64,000 nt of DNA from NCBI GenBank assembly GCA_910576975.1, contig CAJTJY010000005.1:25269-89268 (forward strand). Reading direction: 5' to 3'. The notes beneath the pieces are model-generated. The model was given only the letters and a program-made list of their open reading frames with translations. It did no database searches and was not told the DNA's origin. Shown here one piece after another: positions 53,160 through 60,778 of this stretch. The first letter of the stretch is position 1, and every line of letters begins with the position of its first letter. The translations under genes were made by a program, and so were the position numbers. Origin of the DNA: an uncultured Lachnospiraceae bacterium (GTDB lineage Bacteria; Bacillota; Clostridia; Lachnospirales; Lachnospiraceae).

Positions 53160-54989
53160 ATGAAAATGAAACGTGAGGACATCCGCAACATTGCCATCAT
53201 TGCCCATGTAGACCACGGCAAGACCACTTTGGTGGATGAATTGTTAAAACAAAGCGGCGTGTTCCGTAGCAACCAGGAAATACAAGAACGTGTCATGGAT
53301 TCCAATGATATCGAGCGGGAACGTGGAATCACGATTCTCTCCAAAAATACCGCCGTTTTTTATAAGGATACAAAAATAAATATTATCGATACTCCAGGAC
53401 ATGCTGATTTTGGCGGAGAAGTGGAACGTGTTTTGAAAATGGTAAATGGCGTCGTCTTAGTGGTAGACGCCTTTGAAGGCGCAATGCCTCAGACAAAATT
53501 TGTGCTGATGAAAGCGCTTGCCCTTGATCTGCCTGTGATCGTATGCATCAACAAAATAGACCGCCCGGAGGCGAGACCGGACGACGTGATCGACGAAGTG
53601 CTGGAACTGTTCATGGACCTGGATGCCTCTGACGAGCAGTTAGACTGTCCTTTTCTCTATGCCTCCGCAAGAGACGGTTATGCGGTAAGAGATTTGGGAG
53701 ACGAAAAGAAAGACATGACTGCCCTGTTTGAAACCATTTTAGAATACATCCCAGCCCCAGAAGGCGACCCAGACGCCAATACTCAAGTCTTAATCAGCAC
53801 CATCGATTATAATGAATATGTGGGGCGTATTGGCGTTGGAAAAGTGGACAATGGCTGCCTTAAAGTTAACCAGGACGCTGTTGTCGTCAACCATCATGAG
53901 CCTGACAAGCTCCAGAAAGTGCGTATCAGCAAACTGTATGAATTTGACGGACTCAACAAGGTAGACGTCACCGAGGCAAAGATTGGATCGATCGTCGCTA
54001 TCTCCGGGATCGCAGATATCCATATCGGAGATACGATCTGTGCTCCAGAACAACCGCAGGCCATTGACTTCCAGAAAATTTCCGAGCCCACCATCTCCAT
54101 GAATTTTATCGTAAACGACAGTCCTCTTGCTGGGCAGGAAGGCAAATTTGTCACCTCACGCCACATCCGTGACCGCCTGTTCCGTGAATTGAACACAGAC
54201 GTTTCCCTGCGTGTCGAGGAGACAGAAAGCCCAGACAGTTTGAAAGTCTCTGGCAGAGGAGAGCTGCACTTATCTGTATTGATTGAAAATATGCGCCGTG
54301 AGGGTTATGAATTTGCAGTCAGCAAAGCAGAGGTGCTTTACCATGCAGATGAAAGCGGAAAGCGGTTAGAGCCTATGGAGCTTGCCTATGTAGACGTCCC
54401 AGATGAGTTCACTGGAGCAGTGATTGAGAAATTAAGCCAACGCAAGGGAGAGCTACGGAACATGGGGCCCATCAGCGGCGGCTACACCCGCTTGGAATTC
54501 AATATCCCCTCCCGAGGCCTAATCGGCTATAGAAGCGAATTTATGACCGACACTAAGGGGAACGGGATTATCAATACCATTTTCAACAATTATGAACCTT
54601 TCAAAGGCGACATTTCCTACCGCAAGCAGGGCTCTCTGATCGCTTTTGAATCCGGCGAATCTGTAACTTATGGCTTATTCAGCGCACAAGACCGGGGAAC
54701 TCTGTTTATCGGTGCTGGACAAAAAGTCTATGCTGGCATGGTGATTGGGCAAAGCGCAAAGCCAGAGGACATTGAAATCAACGTATGCAAGAAAAAGCAT
54801 TTAACCAATACCCGTTCCTCTAGCGCCGACGAGGCCCTTACCCTGACGCCGCCGCGGATCTTGAGCCTGGAACAGGCGCTTGAGTTCATCGAAGCGGATG
54901 AACTATTGGAAGTCACGCCGCAAAGCCTGCGCATACGCAAACGAATCTTAGATCCTACCCTCCGTAAACGGGCTGGATTCCGAAAATAA
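53160..54989 (+). CDS. typA: Ribosome-associated GTPase TypA/BipA
   Basis: TypA is an EF-G-like GTPase that aids ribosome assembly and stress adaptation. The 609-residue protein has the G motifs AHVDHGKTTL, DTPGHADFGGE and NKIDRPEARP, and the switch I sequence ERGITILSKNT. The C-terminal part includes EPMELAYVDVPDEFTG and SRGLIGYRSEFMTDT, typical of BipA. The ATG at 53160 follows AAGGA; an upstream in-frame extension from 53013 lies in the repeat and before the promoter and was rejected. Confidence 0.97.
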   Translation: MKMKREDIRNIAIIAHVDHGKTTLVDELLKQSGVFRSNQEIQERVMDSNDIERERGITILSKNTAVFYKDTKINIIDTPGHADFGGEVERVLKMVNGVVLVVDAFEGAMPQTKFVLMKALALDLPVIVCINKIDRPEARPDDVIDEVLELFMDLDASDEQLDCPFLYASARDGYAVRDLGDEKKDMTALFETILEYIPAPEGDPDANTQVLISTIDYNEYVGRIGVGKVDNGCLKVNQDAVVVNHHEPDKLQKVRISKLYEFDGLNKVDVTEAKIGSIVAISGIADIHIGDTICAPEQPQAIDFQKISEPTISMNFIVNDSPLAGQEGKFVTSRHIRDRLFRELNTDVSLRVEETESPDSLKVSGRGELHLSVLIENMRREGYEFAVSKAEVLYHADESGKRLEPMELAYVDVPDEFTGAVIEKLSQRKGELRNMGPISGGYTRLEFNIPSRGLIGYRSEFMTDTKGNGIINTIFNNYEPFKGDISYRKQGSLIAFESGESVTYGLFSAQDRGTLFIGAGQKVYAGMVIGQSAKPEDIEINVCKKKHLTNTRSSSADEALTLTPPRILSLEQALEFIEADELLEVTPQSLRIRKRILDPTLRKRAGFRK

Positions 54990-55018
54990 GCAAAAACAGA
55001 ATCCTTTTTATCAAAAAT

Positions 55019-55116
55019 GGGGCTGTCCGCAAAATGCAGCTTATATACAATAGACGGATCAAAACATCTTAAAGATGCCATCTCTTGTATACAGCGGCTA
55101 TTTTGCGAACAGCCCC
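55019..55116. terminator. Long hairpin between convergent typA and RHH genes
   Basis: GGGGCTGT-CGCAAAAT pairs with ATTTTGCG-ACAGCCCC over 17 positions with one mismatch, and TATACAA/TTGTATA pairs inside. GGGGCTGT also begins the arms of palindromic repeats A and B, so it may be a related but divergent element. Confidence 0.7.
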
Positions 55117-55130
55117 GTTCTATTACATTC

Positions 55131-55337
55131 CTATCCCTTATCTTCTGGGATAAATTCTAAATGCTCAAGCGCATAACGCAGCGCCCTGCACATAAGTTCA
55201 TTCCTGGAACGGTCACTTTTTGCTGATAAAATATCAAATTCTTCTTGCAGATCCCTATCCATCCGCAACGTCATCACAACAGACTTGTCTTCCTTTTTAT
55301 CCATTTTCTTCGGCCTTATTACAAACCTATCTTCCAT
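55131..55337 (-). CDS. Ribbon-helix-helix DNA-binding protein
   Basis: The 68-residue protein contains VVMTLRMDRDLQEEFDILSAKSDRSRNELM, matching the ribbon-helix-helix fold of Arc/CopG regulators (beta strand then two helices; the excerpt spans about residues 21-50). It is divergent from the gene at 55511 across an A/T-rich region. Start at 55337 with AGAGG upstream; a GTG at 55346 is possible. It may be an autoregulator or an antitoxin, but no toxin is evident. Confidence 0.75.
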   Translation of the reverse strand: MEDRFVIRPKKMDKKEDKSVVMTLRMDRDLQEEFDILSAKSDRSRNELMCRALRYALEHLEFIPEDKG

Positions 55338-55438
55338 TGTACACACCTCTACATTACTTTTATGCTTGCAATTTTTCAGTTTCTATCTGCATATGACAGA
55401 ATCATTGCCTTTATGTAATCTATTATAGTCCCACCATA

Positions 55439-55467
55439 TTGACATTTATATAACATATATTTATAAT
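55439..55467 (+). promoter_or_regulatory. Sigma-A promoter of the small gene at 55511
   Basis: TTGACA and TATAAT are both perfect with a 17-bp spacer. The flanking sequence is rich in ATATAT repeats and may bind the RHH protein encoded upstream on the opposite strand. Confidence 0.75.
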
Positions 55468-55510
55468 ACATAAATATAATATATCACATTTTACAGAAAG
55501 GAGACAGCCT

Positions 55511-55807
55511 ATGAATAGCGTATTGCAACAGCTCTACAACGGCGAACTCTGTCCAGCCGAACAATATCAGCCCTTACAGACTGAATACCAGAATATGCGT
55601 CTGGAACACAGCCGGCACTATACAGACTTCATCAATGTATTGCGACAACTAGAGCCGCCCCTGGACAAACGTTTTATAGAAATTATGGATGAGCAGCTCG
55701 ACACCATCCCGCTAGACTTTTCTTCGATGTTCATTGACGGCTTCTGTCTTGGAGCACAAATGATGATCGAGATTTTAGGCAGCAGGCAGAACAAAGAACT
55801 AAAGTAA
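55511..55807 (+). CDS. Small conserved clostridial protein (DUF6809-like)
   Basis: The 98-residue protein starts MNSVLQQLYNGELCPAEQYQ, a pattern common among small proteins of Lachnospiraceae that I associate with DUF6809. It is predicted mostly helical and ends FIDGFCLGAQMMIEIL. AAAGGAG lies before the ATG. No catalytic motif is seen and the function is unknown. Confidence 0.7.
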   Translation: MNSVLQQLYNGELCPAEQYQPLQTEYQNMRLEHSRHYTDFINVLRQLEPPLDKRFIEIMDEQLDTIPLDFSSMFIDGFCLGAQMMIEILGSRQNKELK

Positions 55808-55907
55808 CGTAGATGAGCCGATGAAAAGCAACTCGGCCAAAGCTGAGGCTGATCCATCATTCTCACATTCCTATCAATAGCAGTGCCAAATCGGCAGCAG
55901 CATATGA

Positions 55908-56129
55908 TTACTCTTTCTCCTCGCTCCTAACGAATTCCACGACATCTGTAATTTCACAATCCAACATTTCACAGATATCATGCAGCGTATTCAAAGTAAT
56001 ACTTTTATTTTTCCGCAATGCGTCCAATGTACCTGTGCTGAATCCATAATCCTTTATCAAACGATACTGAGTGACATCTTTGCGTTTTAACGTTTTCCAA
56101 AAAGGTTCATAACTAATAATGGCAATCAC
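55908..56129 (-). CDS. Cro/CI-family HTH regulator (HTH_26-like)
   Basis: The protein core of about 73 residues reads SYEPFWKTLKRKDVTQYRLI, then GFSTGTLDALRKNKSITLN and LHDICEMLDCEITDVVEFV. This is the compact five-helix DNA-binding domain used by small single-domain repressors. The start is uncertain. An ATG at 56201 would extend it but overlaps a predicted operator and has no ribosome site, so the GTG at 56129 was preferred. It is divergent from the gene at 56380, and matching palindromes lie in front of both genes. Confidence 0.7.
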   Translation of the reverse strand: MIAIISYEPFWKTLKRKDVTQYRLIKDYGFSTGTLDALRKNKSITLNTLHDICEMLDCEITDVVEFVRSEEKE

Positions 56130-56174
56130 ATCCCTGACAACAATCTCTACTGTAATTATAGGAAAATCCCGCCC

Positions 56175-56197
56175 ATTATACATTGCCGATGATTCGG
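56175..56197 (-). promoter_or_regulatory. Operator and -10 region in front of the HTH gene
   Basis: The palindrome CCGATGATTCGG (56186-56197) lies just upstream of a TATAAT on the minus strand (56175-56180). It matches the operator at 56244-56255 in all but one base. Confidence 0.55.
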
Positions 56198-56233
56198 TCA
56201 TGCACCATTTTTTTGTATTCTTGTTATTATCTC

Positions 56234-56262
56234 TTGATTATAGCCGAAGATTCGGCTATAAT
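56234..56262 (+). promoter_or_regulatory. Promoter with internal operator for the gene at 56380
   Basis: TTGATT (56234-56239) and TATAAT (56257-56262) are separated by 17 bp. The spacer is almost filled by the palindrome TAGCCGAAGATTCGGCTA (56241-56258), which would allow a bound repressor to block RNA polymerase. Confidence 0.7.
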
Positions 56263-56379
56263 CTCTCTATTATAACCAATCATCCATAATGTTAGGCAGA
56301 ATGATTTTTCAAATGATTCTTTTGATGACGCCCAAGATGACGTCTTATTTGATTACGAAATTCGAGAGGAGCTGTAAGG

Positions 56380-56760
56380 ATGAAGACATATTATTTCGAA
56401 ATGGAGACAGAAAAAGAACAAAACCTGTTTTTTTCTTTATGCTCTCTGGAAGATCAAAAAAAGATAATTATGGAGATCCCCATGTCTTTCCATGATTTTT
56501 TACGCATTACTTGTATCTTATTTCACTTGAATTTTACTTACTACGAAATTTATATCAATGAATTGTTTCCAGAATATTGCCTCATGAAAGAGAATATGCT
56601 GATACGCCATCGGGATATTCTTGAAGAATATCCCGATTACTATCAAGATGAATGTTTTCCTGAAAAAGTAAGAAACTGGCTCTTAGAATTTTGTCATCAA
56701 ATCCCATATGAGCCGTTGCAGGCTACCTGCCGCAAACTATTTGAAATTGATGAATATTAA
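56380..56760 (+). CDS. Uncharacterised acidic/aromatic protein under HTH control
   Basis: The 126-residue protein MKTYYFEMETEKEQNLFFSL is rich in aromatic and acidic residues (for example EEYPDYYQDECFPEK). It has no signal peptide or membrane helix and I do not recognise a family. It has an AGGAGC ribosome site with AAGG close to the ATG. A 90-nt leader separates it from the operator-containing promoter. The coupling to a small HTH regulator suggests a toxin-antitoxin-like or phage-like origin, but no support beyond layout is available. Confidence 0.65.
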   Translation: MKTYYFEMETEKEQNLFFSLCSLEDQKKIIMEIPMSFHDFLRITCILFHLNFTYYEIYINELFPEYCLMKENMLIRHRDILEEYPDYYQDECFPEKVRNWLLEFCHQIPYEPLQATCRKLFEIDEY

Positions 56761-56858
56761 GCAAGACCGATTGGCGCCCAGTCCGCCTGTTCCCTGGGTT
56801 CCTTTGGACTGTCCAATGAATTTTGCATACTCCTACAGCCTGCCCGATAACGGGAATA

Positions 56859-57047
56859 TCAACAAAAATTTTGTGCCAGTCCTTCTACAAGCTTGCGCAT
56901 TTCCAATTTAGTACGGACATTTCTCGCTGCTTCCACAACTTGACGCTTTTCTTGATCATCCAGCTTTGCATAAGCTGTCAGCGCCTTTTCATTCAATCCT
57001 AGCTGAAAGCTTAGTCCCATGGGCATGTCATACCTGCTTTCCATCAT
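56859..57047 (-). CDS. Small conserved protein after spoVAC
   Basis: The 62-residue protein starts MMESRYDMPMGLSFQLGLNE and continues with helices containing YAKLDDQEKRQVVEAARN. It follows spoVAC by 58 bp in the same direction. A GAGGG ribosome site precedes the ATG at 57047. It has no membrane helix and its function is unknown; its position hints at a role in late sporulation, but the link is only proximity. Confidence 0.6.
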   Translation of the reverse strand: MMESRYDMPMGLSFQLGLNEKALTAYAKLDDQEKRQVVEAARNVRTKLEMRKLVEGLAQNFC

Positions 57048-57105
57048 TGATTCCCTCTCTTCCAAATAAATTACGCATCCGCTAAATAGCATCGTTATAC
57101 GCCGC

Positions 57106-57585
57106 CTACAAAATGCCGATCATCTTTAAAATCCAATAAATAAGCCCCAGCGCCCAACTTGTAAAAATGCCATACAAAATGACAGGTCCCGCTATCGTAA
57201 AAATTTTACATCCTATTCCAAATACCTGCCCTTCTTTTTGGAACTCGATGGCCGGAGCCGCCACGGAATTAGCAAATCCGGTAATTGGCACCAGTGCGCC
57301 AGCCCCTCCCCAATTGGCGATAGAGGGATAAATATTCAGCCCGGTCAGCAGCACGCTGCACAGCACCAATATCAGACTGCACCATGCCCCGGCAATATCC
57401 TTTTCTAGCTCAAATTGATTGATCGCCATATTTAAGATGAACTGACCAGCGACGCAGATAATTCCGCCAGTCACAAAAGCTTTCGCCATATTGGCAGGCA
57501 AAGAATGCGTAGGCGTTACCTGTTTCACATATTCGTTGTATTCCTGATTTTTTTGTTCTTTCTGTTCCATGGTCTCTTGCGCCAT
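57106..57585 (-). CDS. spoVAC: Stage V sporulation protein AC
   Basis: SpoVAC is a membrane channel component for dipicolinic acid uptake into, and release from, the spore. The 159-residue protein has several helices and the family block GGAGALVPITGFANSVAA. GAGGAAAG lies before the ATG at 57585; a longer reading overlaps spoVAB. It is the last SpoVA gene here: spoVAD and spoVAE, which usually follow, are absent immediately downstream. Confidence 0.93.
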   Translation of the reverse strand: MAQETMEQKEQKNQEYNEYVKQVTPTHSLPANMAKAFVTGGIICVAGQFILNMAINQFELEKDIAGAWCSLILVLCSVLLTGLNIYPSIANWGGAGALVPITGFANSVAAPAIEFQKEGQVFGIGCKIFTIAGPVILYGIFTSWALGLIYWILKMIGIL

Positions 57586-57605
57586 AATCTTTCCTCGCTT
57601 TCTTG

Positions 57606-58028
57606 CTATTTGTGCATATGGTTTCCATAAAAATAAATGGCTCCTGCCATTTTTCCAAGCGCCATGAACACCATAATCCAAGAAAGGCCTTCCTTGACGC
57701 CAAACCGCCGGAACATAATCGGAAAAGTATTCAAGATTTCTGCAAGGGCAACTGCAAGGCATCCTGTAAAAATTCCTGCCGAAAGTCCGAAAACAATAAT
57801 TACCCAAATTCCGCCAAACATCCCCGGGGAAAACAAGGACAACACATTGCCGAAGGTTCCTCCCAGCAACACCATGTTCTCATAAACCATGATATCCGAC
57901 GCTGTGCGGCTCTTGCCAATGATGCGGGGAACGATTCCTACTGAAATGATAAAGCTAAATACCCCTGCGGAAACCGCCGACCCGCTGGCAAGACCGATAA
58001 ACCCCAAAAATAGTTGTTTGATCCACAT
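57606..58028 (-). CDS. spoVAB: Stage V sporulation protein AB
   Basis: The 140-residue membrane protein has the conserved start LFLGFIGLASGSAVSAGVFS and YENMVLLGGTFGNVLS. AAAGGAG lies before the ATG at 58028; residues upstream in frame are not conserved-looking. It belongs to the spore DPA-transport complex. The gap to spoVAC is 20 bp. Confidence 0.93.
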   Translation of the reverse strand: MWIKQLFLGFIGLASGSAVSAGVFSFIISVGIVPRIIGKSRTASDIMVYENMVLLGGTFGNVLSLFSPGMFGGIWVIIVFGLSAGIFTGCLAVALAEILNTFPIMFRRFGVKEGLSWIMVFMALGKMAGAIYFYGNHMHK

Positions 58029-58114
58029 CTTTATTGGCTCCTTTTCTGCTGAAACTTGATCAGGCGGGCAACAATGCTCTGTGCCATCTTTGTTTCCATT
58101 TCTTTTCACAACTT

Positions 58115-58765
58115 TTATTGCACGTCATTGCTAGTGCCTTTGCGCCCACAGTTTTCAATAAATGTGGCATCCACATCCTTCTCATACGTGCGCATCTCAA
58201 CCTGAATCGGCGTGGGATCATGGGTAATCTTCTTATGTCCTACATGGTTGAAAAAGACCATGATTCCCAAAAACAAACCTATGGAATAACAGATCTCCAA
58301 CACGGTAAAGCCATCGGACTCCATGCCTGTCACCTGTTGGTAAAAATCCATAAATACTTCACCGACTCCCACGTCGTTATTAAAAGTCATAATCGTAAAC
58401 GCAGAGCCAAAAAAGATTAAAACGCTAAGGATAGCCGTCTTTAAATATTGTATCCATTTCGCCTCCTGCTTCGGCTGATATTCCAGGACGAAATCTTTTT
58501 CTCCAATATTCTGAATCTCCACATTGGGAAACTCTTGTCCAATGAGCTCGATAATTTTTAAAACGGAAAACACTTCCGTCTGCATCTTTTTCTTACTCTG
58601 GTTCGCCGGAACGTGGAAATTATAGACTTTCATCTGTTTCATCTTGTTAACCAGCGGGCGATTGGTGCAAGTAATTTTTGCAATGTCTTTCAGTGTCACC
58701 GAAGGTTCCCGGATCATCACATTCTGTTCAATTTTCAGGTATACCATTTCTGTGTTTCCAGCCAT
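58115..58765 (-). CDS. spoVAA: Stage V sporulation protein AA
   Basis: The 216-residue protein has a soluble N-terminal domain (about 1-110) and two membrane helices (about 125-190). The C-terminal segment HDPTPIQVEMRTYEKDVD is typical of SpoVAA. It starts inside the last 31 bases of the upstream small gene, so translation is coupled. An 86-bp gap separates it from spoVAB. Confidence 0.92.
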   Translation of the reverse strand: MAGNTEMVYLKIEQNVMIREPSVTLKDIAKITCTNRPLVNKMKQMKVYNFHVPANQSKKKMQTEVFSVLKIIELIGQEFPNVEIQNIGEKDFVLEYQPKQEAKWIQYLKTAILSVLIFFGSAFTIMTFNNDVGVGEVFMDFYQQVTGMESDGFTVLEICYSIGLFLGIMVFFNHVGHKKITHDPTPIQVEMRTYEKDVDATFIENCGRKGTSNDVQ

Positions 58766-58968
58766 CTGATACCTCCGACTTCTTCAAGTTCACAGCAAAA
58801 GAGCCTTTGCATTTTCTCTTGTGCTTTCCAGGCGTCATTCAGCACCAGCGTGCCTTCTGTTACCTTGGTATTTCTTTCCATATAATTGATGAAATAGAAA
58901 ATGCCTCCGATAATCGTGAGTACCACAACGATCAAGAGGCATATCCGATAAATTCTGGCATGACTCAT
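58735..58968 (-). CDS. Small single-pass membrane protein in the sporulation operon
   Basis: The 77-residue protein MSHARIYRICLLIVVVLTII has one N-terminal membrane helix (residues 6-25). A small domain follows with KVTEGTLVLND and FCCELEEVGG. AAAGGAAG lies before the ATG at 58968. It lies between sigF and spoVAA, an arrangement that suggests a forespore-expressed partner. No named family was recognised. Confidence 0.7.
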   Translation of the reverse strand: MSHARIYRICLLIVVVLTIIGGIFYFINYMERNTKVTEGTLVLNDAWKAQEKMQRLFCCELEEVGGIRWLETQKWYT

Positions 58969-59080
58969 ATACTCACTTCCTTTTTCCATCTTTGGAAATA
59001 GTATGTCATAATATCCAGTAATTTATACTTATTTTTTTGTAATTGATGCAAAAGATACCATTTTTATTTGCCCATAGATT

Positions 59081-59830
59081 TTAACGGTCAAAGCTCCTGC
59101 GCATGCTTAAAAGAATTTTCTTTTCCATCCTGCTTACCTGTACCTGGCTGATTCCAAGCGCCTCCGACACCTGCATCTGCGTTTTGTCCTGAAAATAACG
59201 AAGTTCAATGATCTTTCGTTCCATCTCTGGCAATTCCTGCAAAAGCTGTTCGAGCACCATATGATTCAGCAGAATTTCATGGAAGTCCTTTTCCTGAGGC
59301 AGACGATCTACAAGGCGAATTTCCTTTCCCTCTGTGGTTCCTGTACTCTTATATATGGATTCCACTTCGCCATTTGCCTCCAGCGCCATGACAATTTCCT
59401 CTCTGGGCAGCCCGGTTTCCTGCGACAGCTCCTGTAAGTTGGGCTCCCTGCCAAGTCTTGTCTGCAAATTCTCCCTTGCCGCCTGAATCTTTGCCCCATT
59501 CTCTTTCAAGCTGCGGCTGACTTTGATCATCCCGTCGTCCCGTAGAAACCGTCGGATTTCTCCAGTGATCAGCGGCACCGCATAAGTGGAAAACTTCACA
59601 GAAAATGATGCGTCGAACTTATCTATGGCTTTCATTAGCCCTATGCTTCCCACCTGAAACAATTCCTCAAGTTCATACCCCCGATTCGAAAATCTCCGTA
59701 CGATGCTCCAGACCAGCCCCATATTCTCTTTGACCATGACGTCTCTTGCTCCGCGGTCCCCAGTCTGGGATTTTTCCAAAAGCTGCTGGACTTTTCTATC
59801 TCTTACGCTTGTCTCTTCCAACTGCCTCAC
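59081..59830 (-). CDS. sigF: Forespore sigma factor F
   Basis: SigF starts forespore-specific transcription. The 249-residue sigma-70 family protein has region 2 (ENMGLVWSIVRRF, EELFQVGSIGLMKAIDKFD, FSTYAVPLITGEIRRFLRDD) and a region 4 helix-turn-helix (MQVSEALGISQVQVSRMEKK). It begins at a GTG that overlaps the spoIIAB stop codon by 4 bases, giving strict translational coupling and stoichiometry with its inhibitor. Confidence 0.97.
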   Translation of the reverse strand: MRQLEETSVRDRKVQQLLEKSQTGDRGARDVMVKENMGLVWSIVRRFSNRGYELEELFQVGSIGLMKAIDKFDASFSVKFSTYAVPLITGEIRRFLRDDGMIKVSRSLKENGAKIQAARENLQTRLGREPNLQELSQETGLPREEIVMALEANGEVESIYKSTGTTEGKEIRLVDRLPQEKDFHEILLNHMVLEQLLQELPEMERKIIELRYFQDKTQMQVSEALGISQVQVSRMEKKILLSMRRSFDR

Positions 59831-60258
59831 CCTTCCCCTATGGTTTTACGCATAATGACGCTAGTTCCTTTCCAGGGTTCAGAAAATACCTCCACCTCGT
59901 CCATAAAAGCCTCCATAAATGCAAAACCCATCCCCGACCGCTCCAATTCTGGCTTAGTGGTAAACAAGGGCTCTCTTGCCTGTTCAATATCCCGTATGCC
60001 CTTTCCAGAATCTATCACAGAGATCTCCACTGTGTTTCCCTCAATCAGGCAATGAATCCAAATGCTTCCCTCTTTTTGTTCATATCCATGGATGATGCAG
60101 TTTGTTACTGCCTCGCTCACTGCCGTCTTGATATCCGCCAGCTCATCTACCGTAGGATTTAGTTCAGCCACAAAAGCCCCCACTGCAACTCTGGCAAATC
60201 CCTCATTGGCAGATGATGCAAGAAATTCCATCTTCATCTCGTTTCTTAAATGTTCCAT
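59827..60258 (-). CDS. spoIIAB: Anti-sigma F factor / kinase
   Basis: SpoIIAB binds and blocks SigF and phosphorylates SpoIIAA. The 143-residue GHKL ATPase has the N-box AVSEAVTNCIIHGY and ISVIDSGKGI, and RSGMGFAFM for nucleotide binding. AAAGGAGG lies before the ATG. It lies 27 bp after spoIIAA. Confidence 0.97.
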   Translation of the reverse strand: MEHLRNEMKMEFLASSANEGFARVAVGAFVAELNPTVDELADIKTAVSEAVTNCIIHGYEQKEGSIWIHCLIEGNTVEISVIDSGKGIRDIEQAREPLFTTKPELERSGMGFAFMEAFMDEVEVFSEPWKGTSVIMRKTIGEG

Positions 60259-60285
60259 TCTAATCCTCCTTTTGGTTCCCTGCGC

Positions 60286-60591
60286 TTACTCGACTTCGAT
60301 AATCTTCCTTAAGCCCGACAACTGAAAAATCCGCTGTATCTGCCCATTGAGATGGACTGCCCTTACATATCCTCCTGAAAAACGTACATTCTTACACCTT
60401 CCTATAATAACCCCAATCCCAGAACTATCCATAAACTGCGTATCCGTAAAATCAAAAACCAGGCTGCGTACCGGATAATTCTGTATCAGCTCATCCGCCT
60501 CCTCTTTCAAAATCTCTGCCTGATGATGATCCAGTTCCCTTGGCATACGCAAGATCAAGCATCCATATTCTCTCTCATATCTGTGTTCCAT
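60286..60591 (-). CDS. spoIIAA: Anti-anti-sigma factor
   Basis: The 101-residue STAS protein frees SigF by binding SpoIIAB when unphosphorylated. The phosphorylated Ser lies in FMDSSGIGVIIGR. It is the first gene of the spoIIA operon. AAAGGAAG lies before the ATG. A sigma-H promoter is expected upstream, but I could not find a convincing one in the region to 60760. Confidence 0.96.
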   Translation of the reverse strand: MEHRYEREYGCLILRMPRELDHHQAEILKEEADELIQNYPVRSLVFDFTDTQFMDSSGIGVIIGRCKNVRFSGGYVRAVHLNGQIQRIFQLSGLRKIIEVE

Positions 60592-60728
60592 AACGCTACT
60601 TCCTTTCTAAAAATTTCCCTGCAGTGTATCATTGCATTATTTCAAAAAAGTCATTTTCATTGCGCCCTTTGATGCGCCGCATGCAGCCACATAGTGACAT
60701 TTTCAATGATATTTGCTATCAAATTATA

Positions 60729-60759
60729 AAAAGACGCCATAACCATCATGACGTCTTTT
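60729..60759 (-). terminator. Terminator of the folC-TPR operon
   Basis: AAAAGACG and CGTCTTTT flank a 15-nt loop, and a further run of T follows on the minus strand. It lies just after the TPR gene stop and before spoIIAA. Confidence 0.8.
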
Positions 60760-60778
60760 GTATAAATCTTATATGAAA

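Noticed and set aside
56289..56495. 68-codon frame upstream of the 126-residue protein
   Set aside because: No ribosome site and it overlaps the better-supported gene at 56380; another frame in the leader reads like protein but has no start codon.
60592..60728. Sigma-H promoter for spoIIAA
   Set aside because: Expected from knowledge of the operon but no convincing -35/-10 pair was found.
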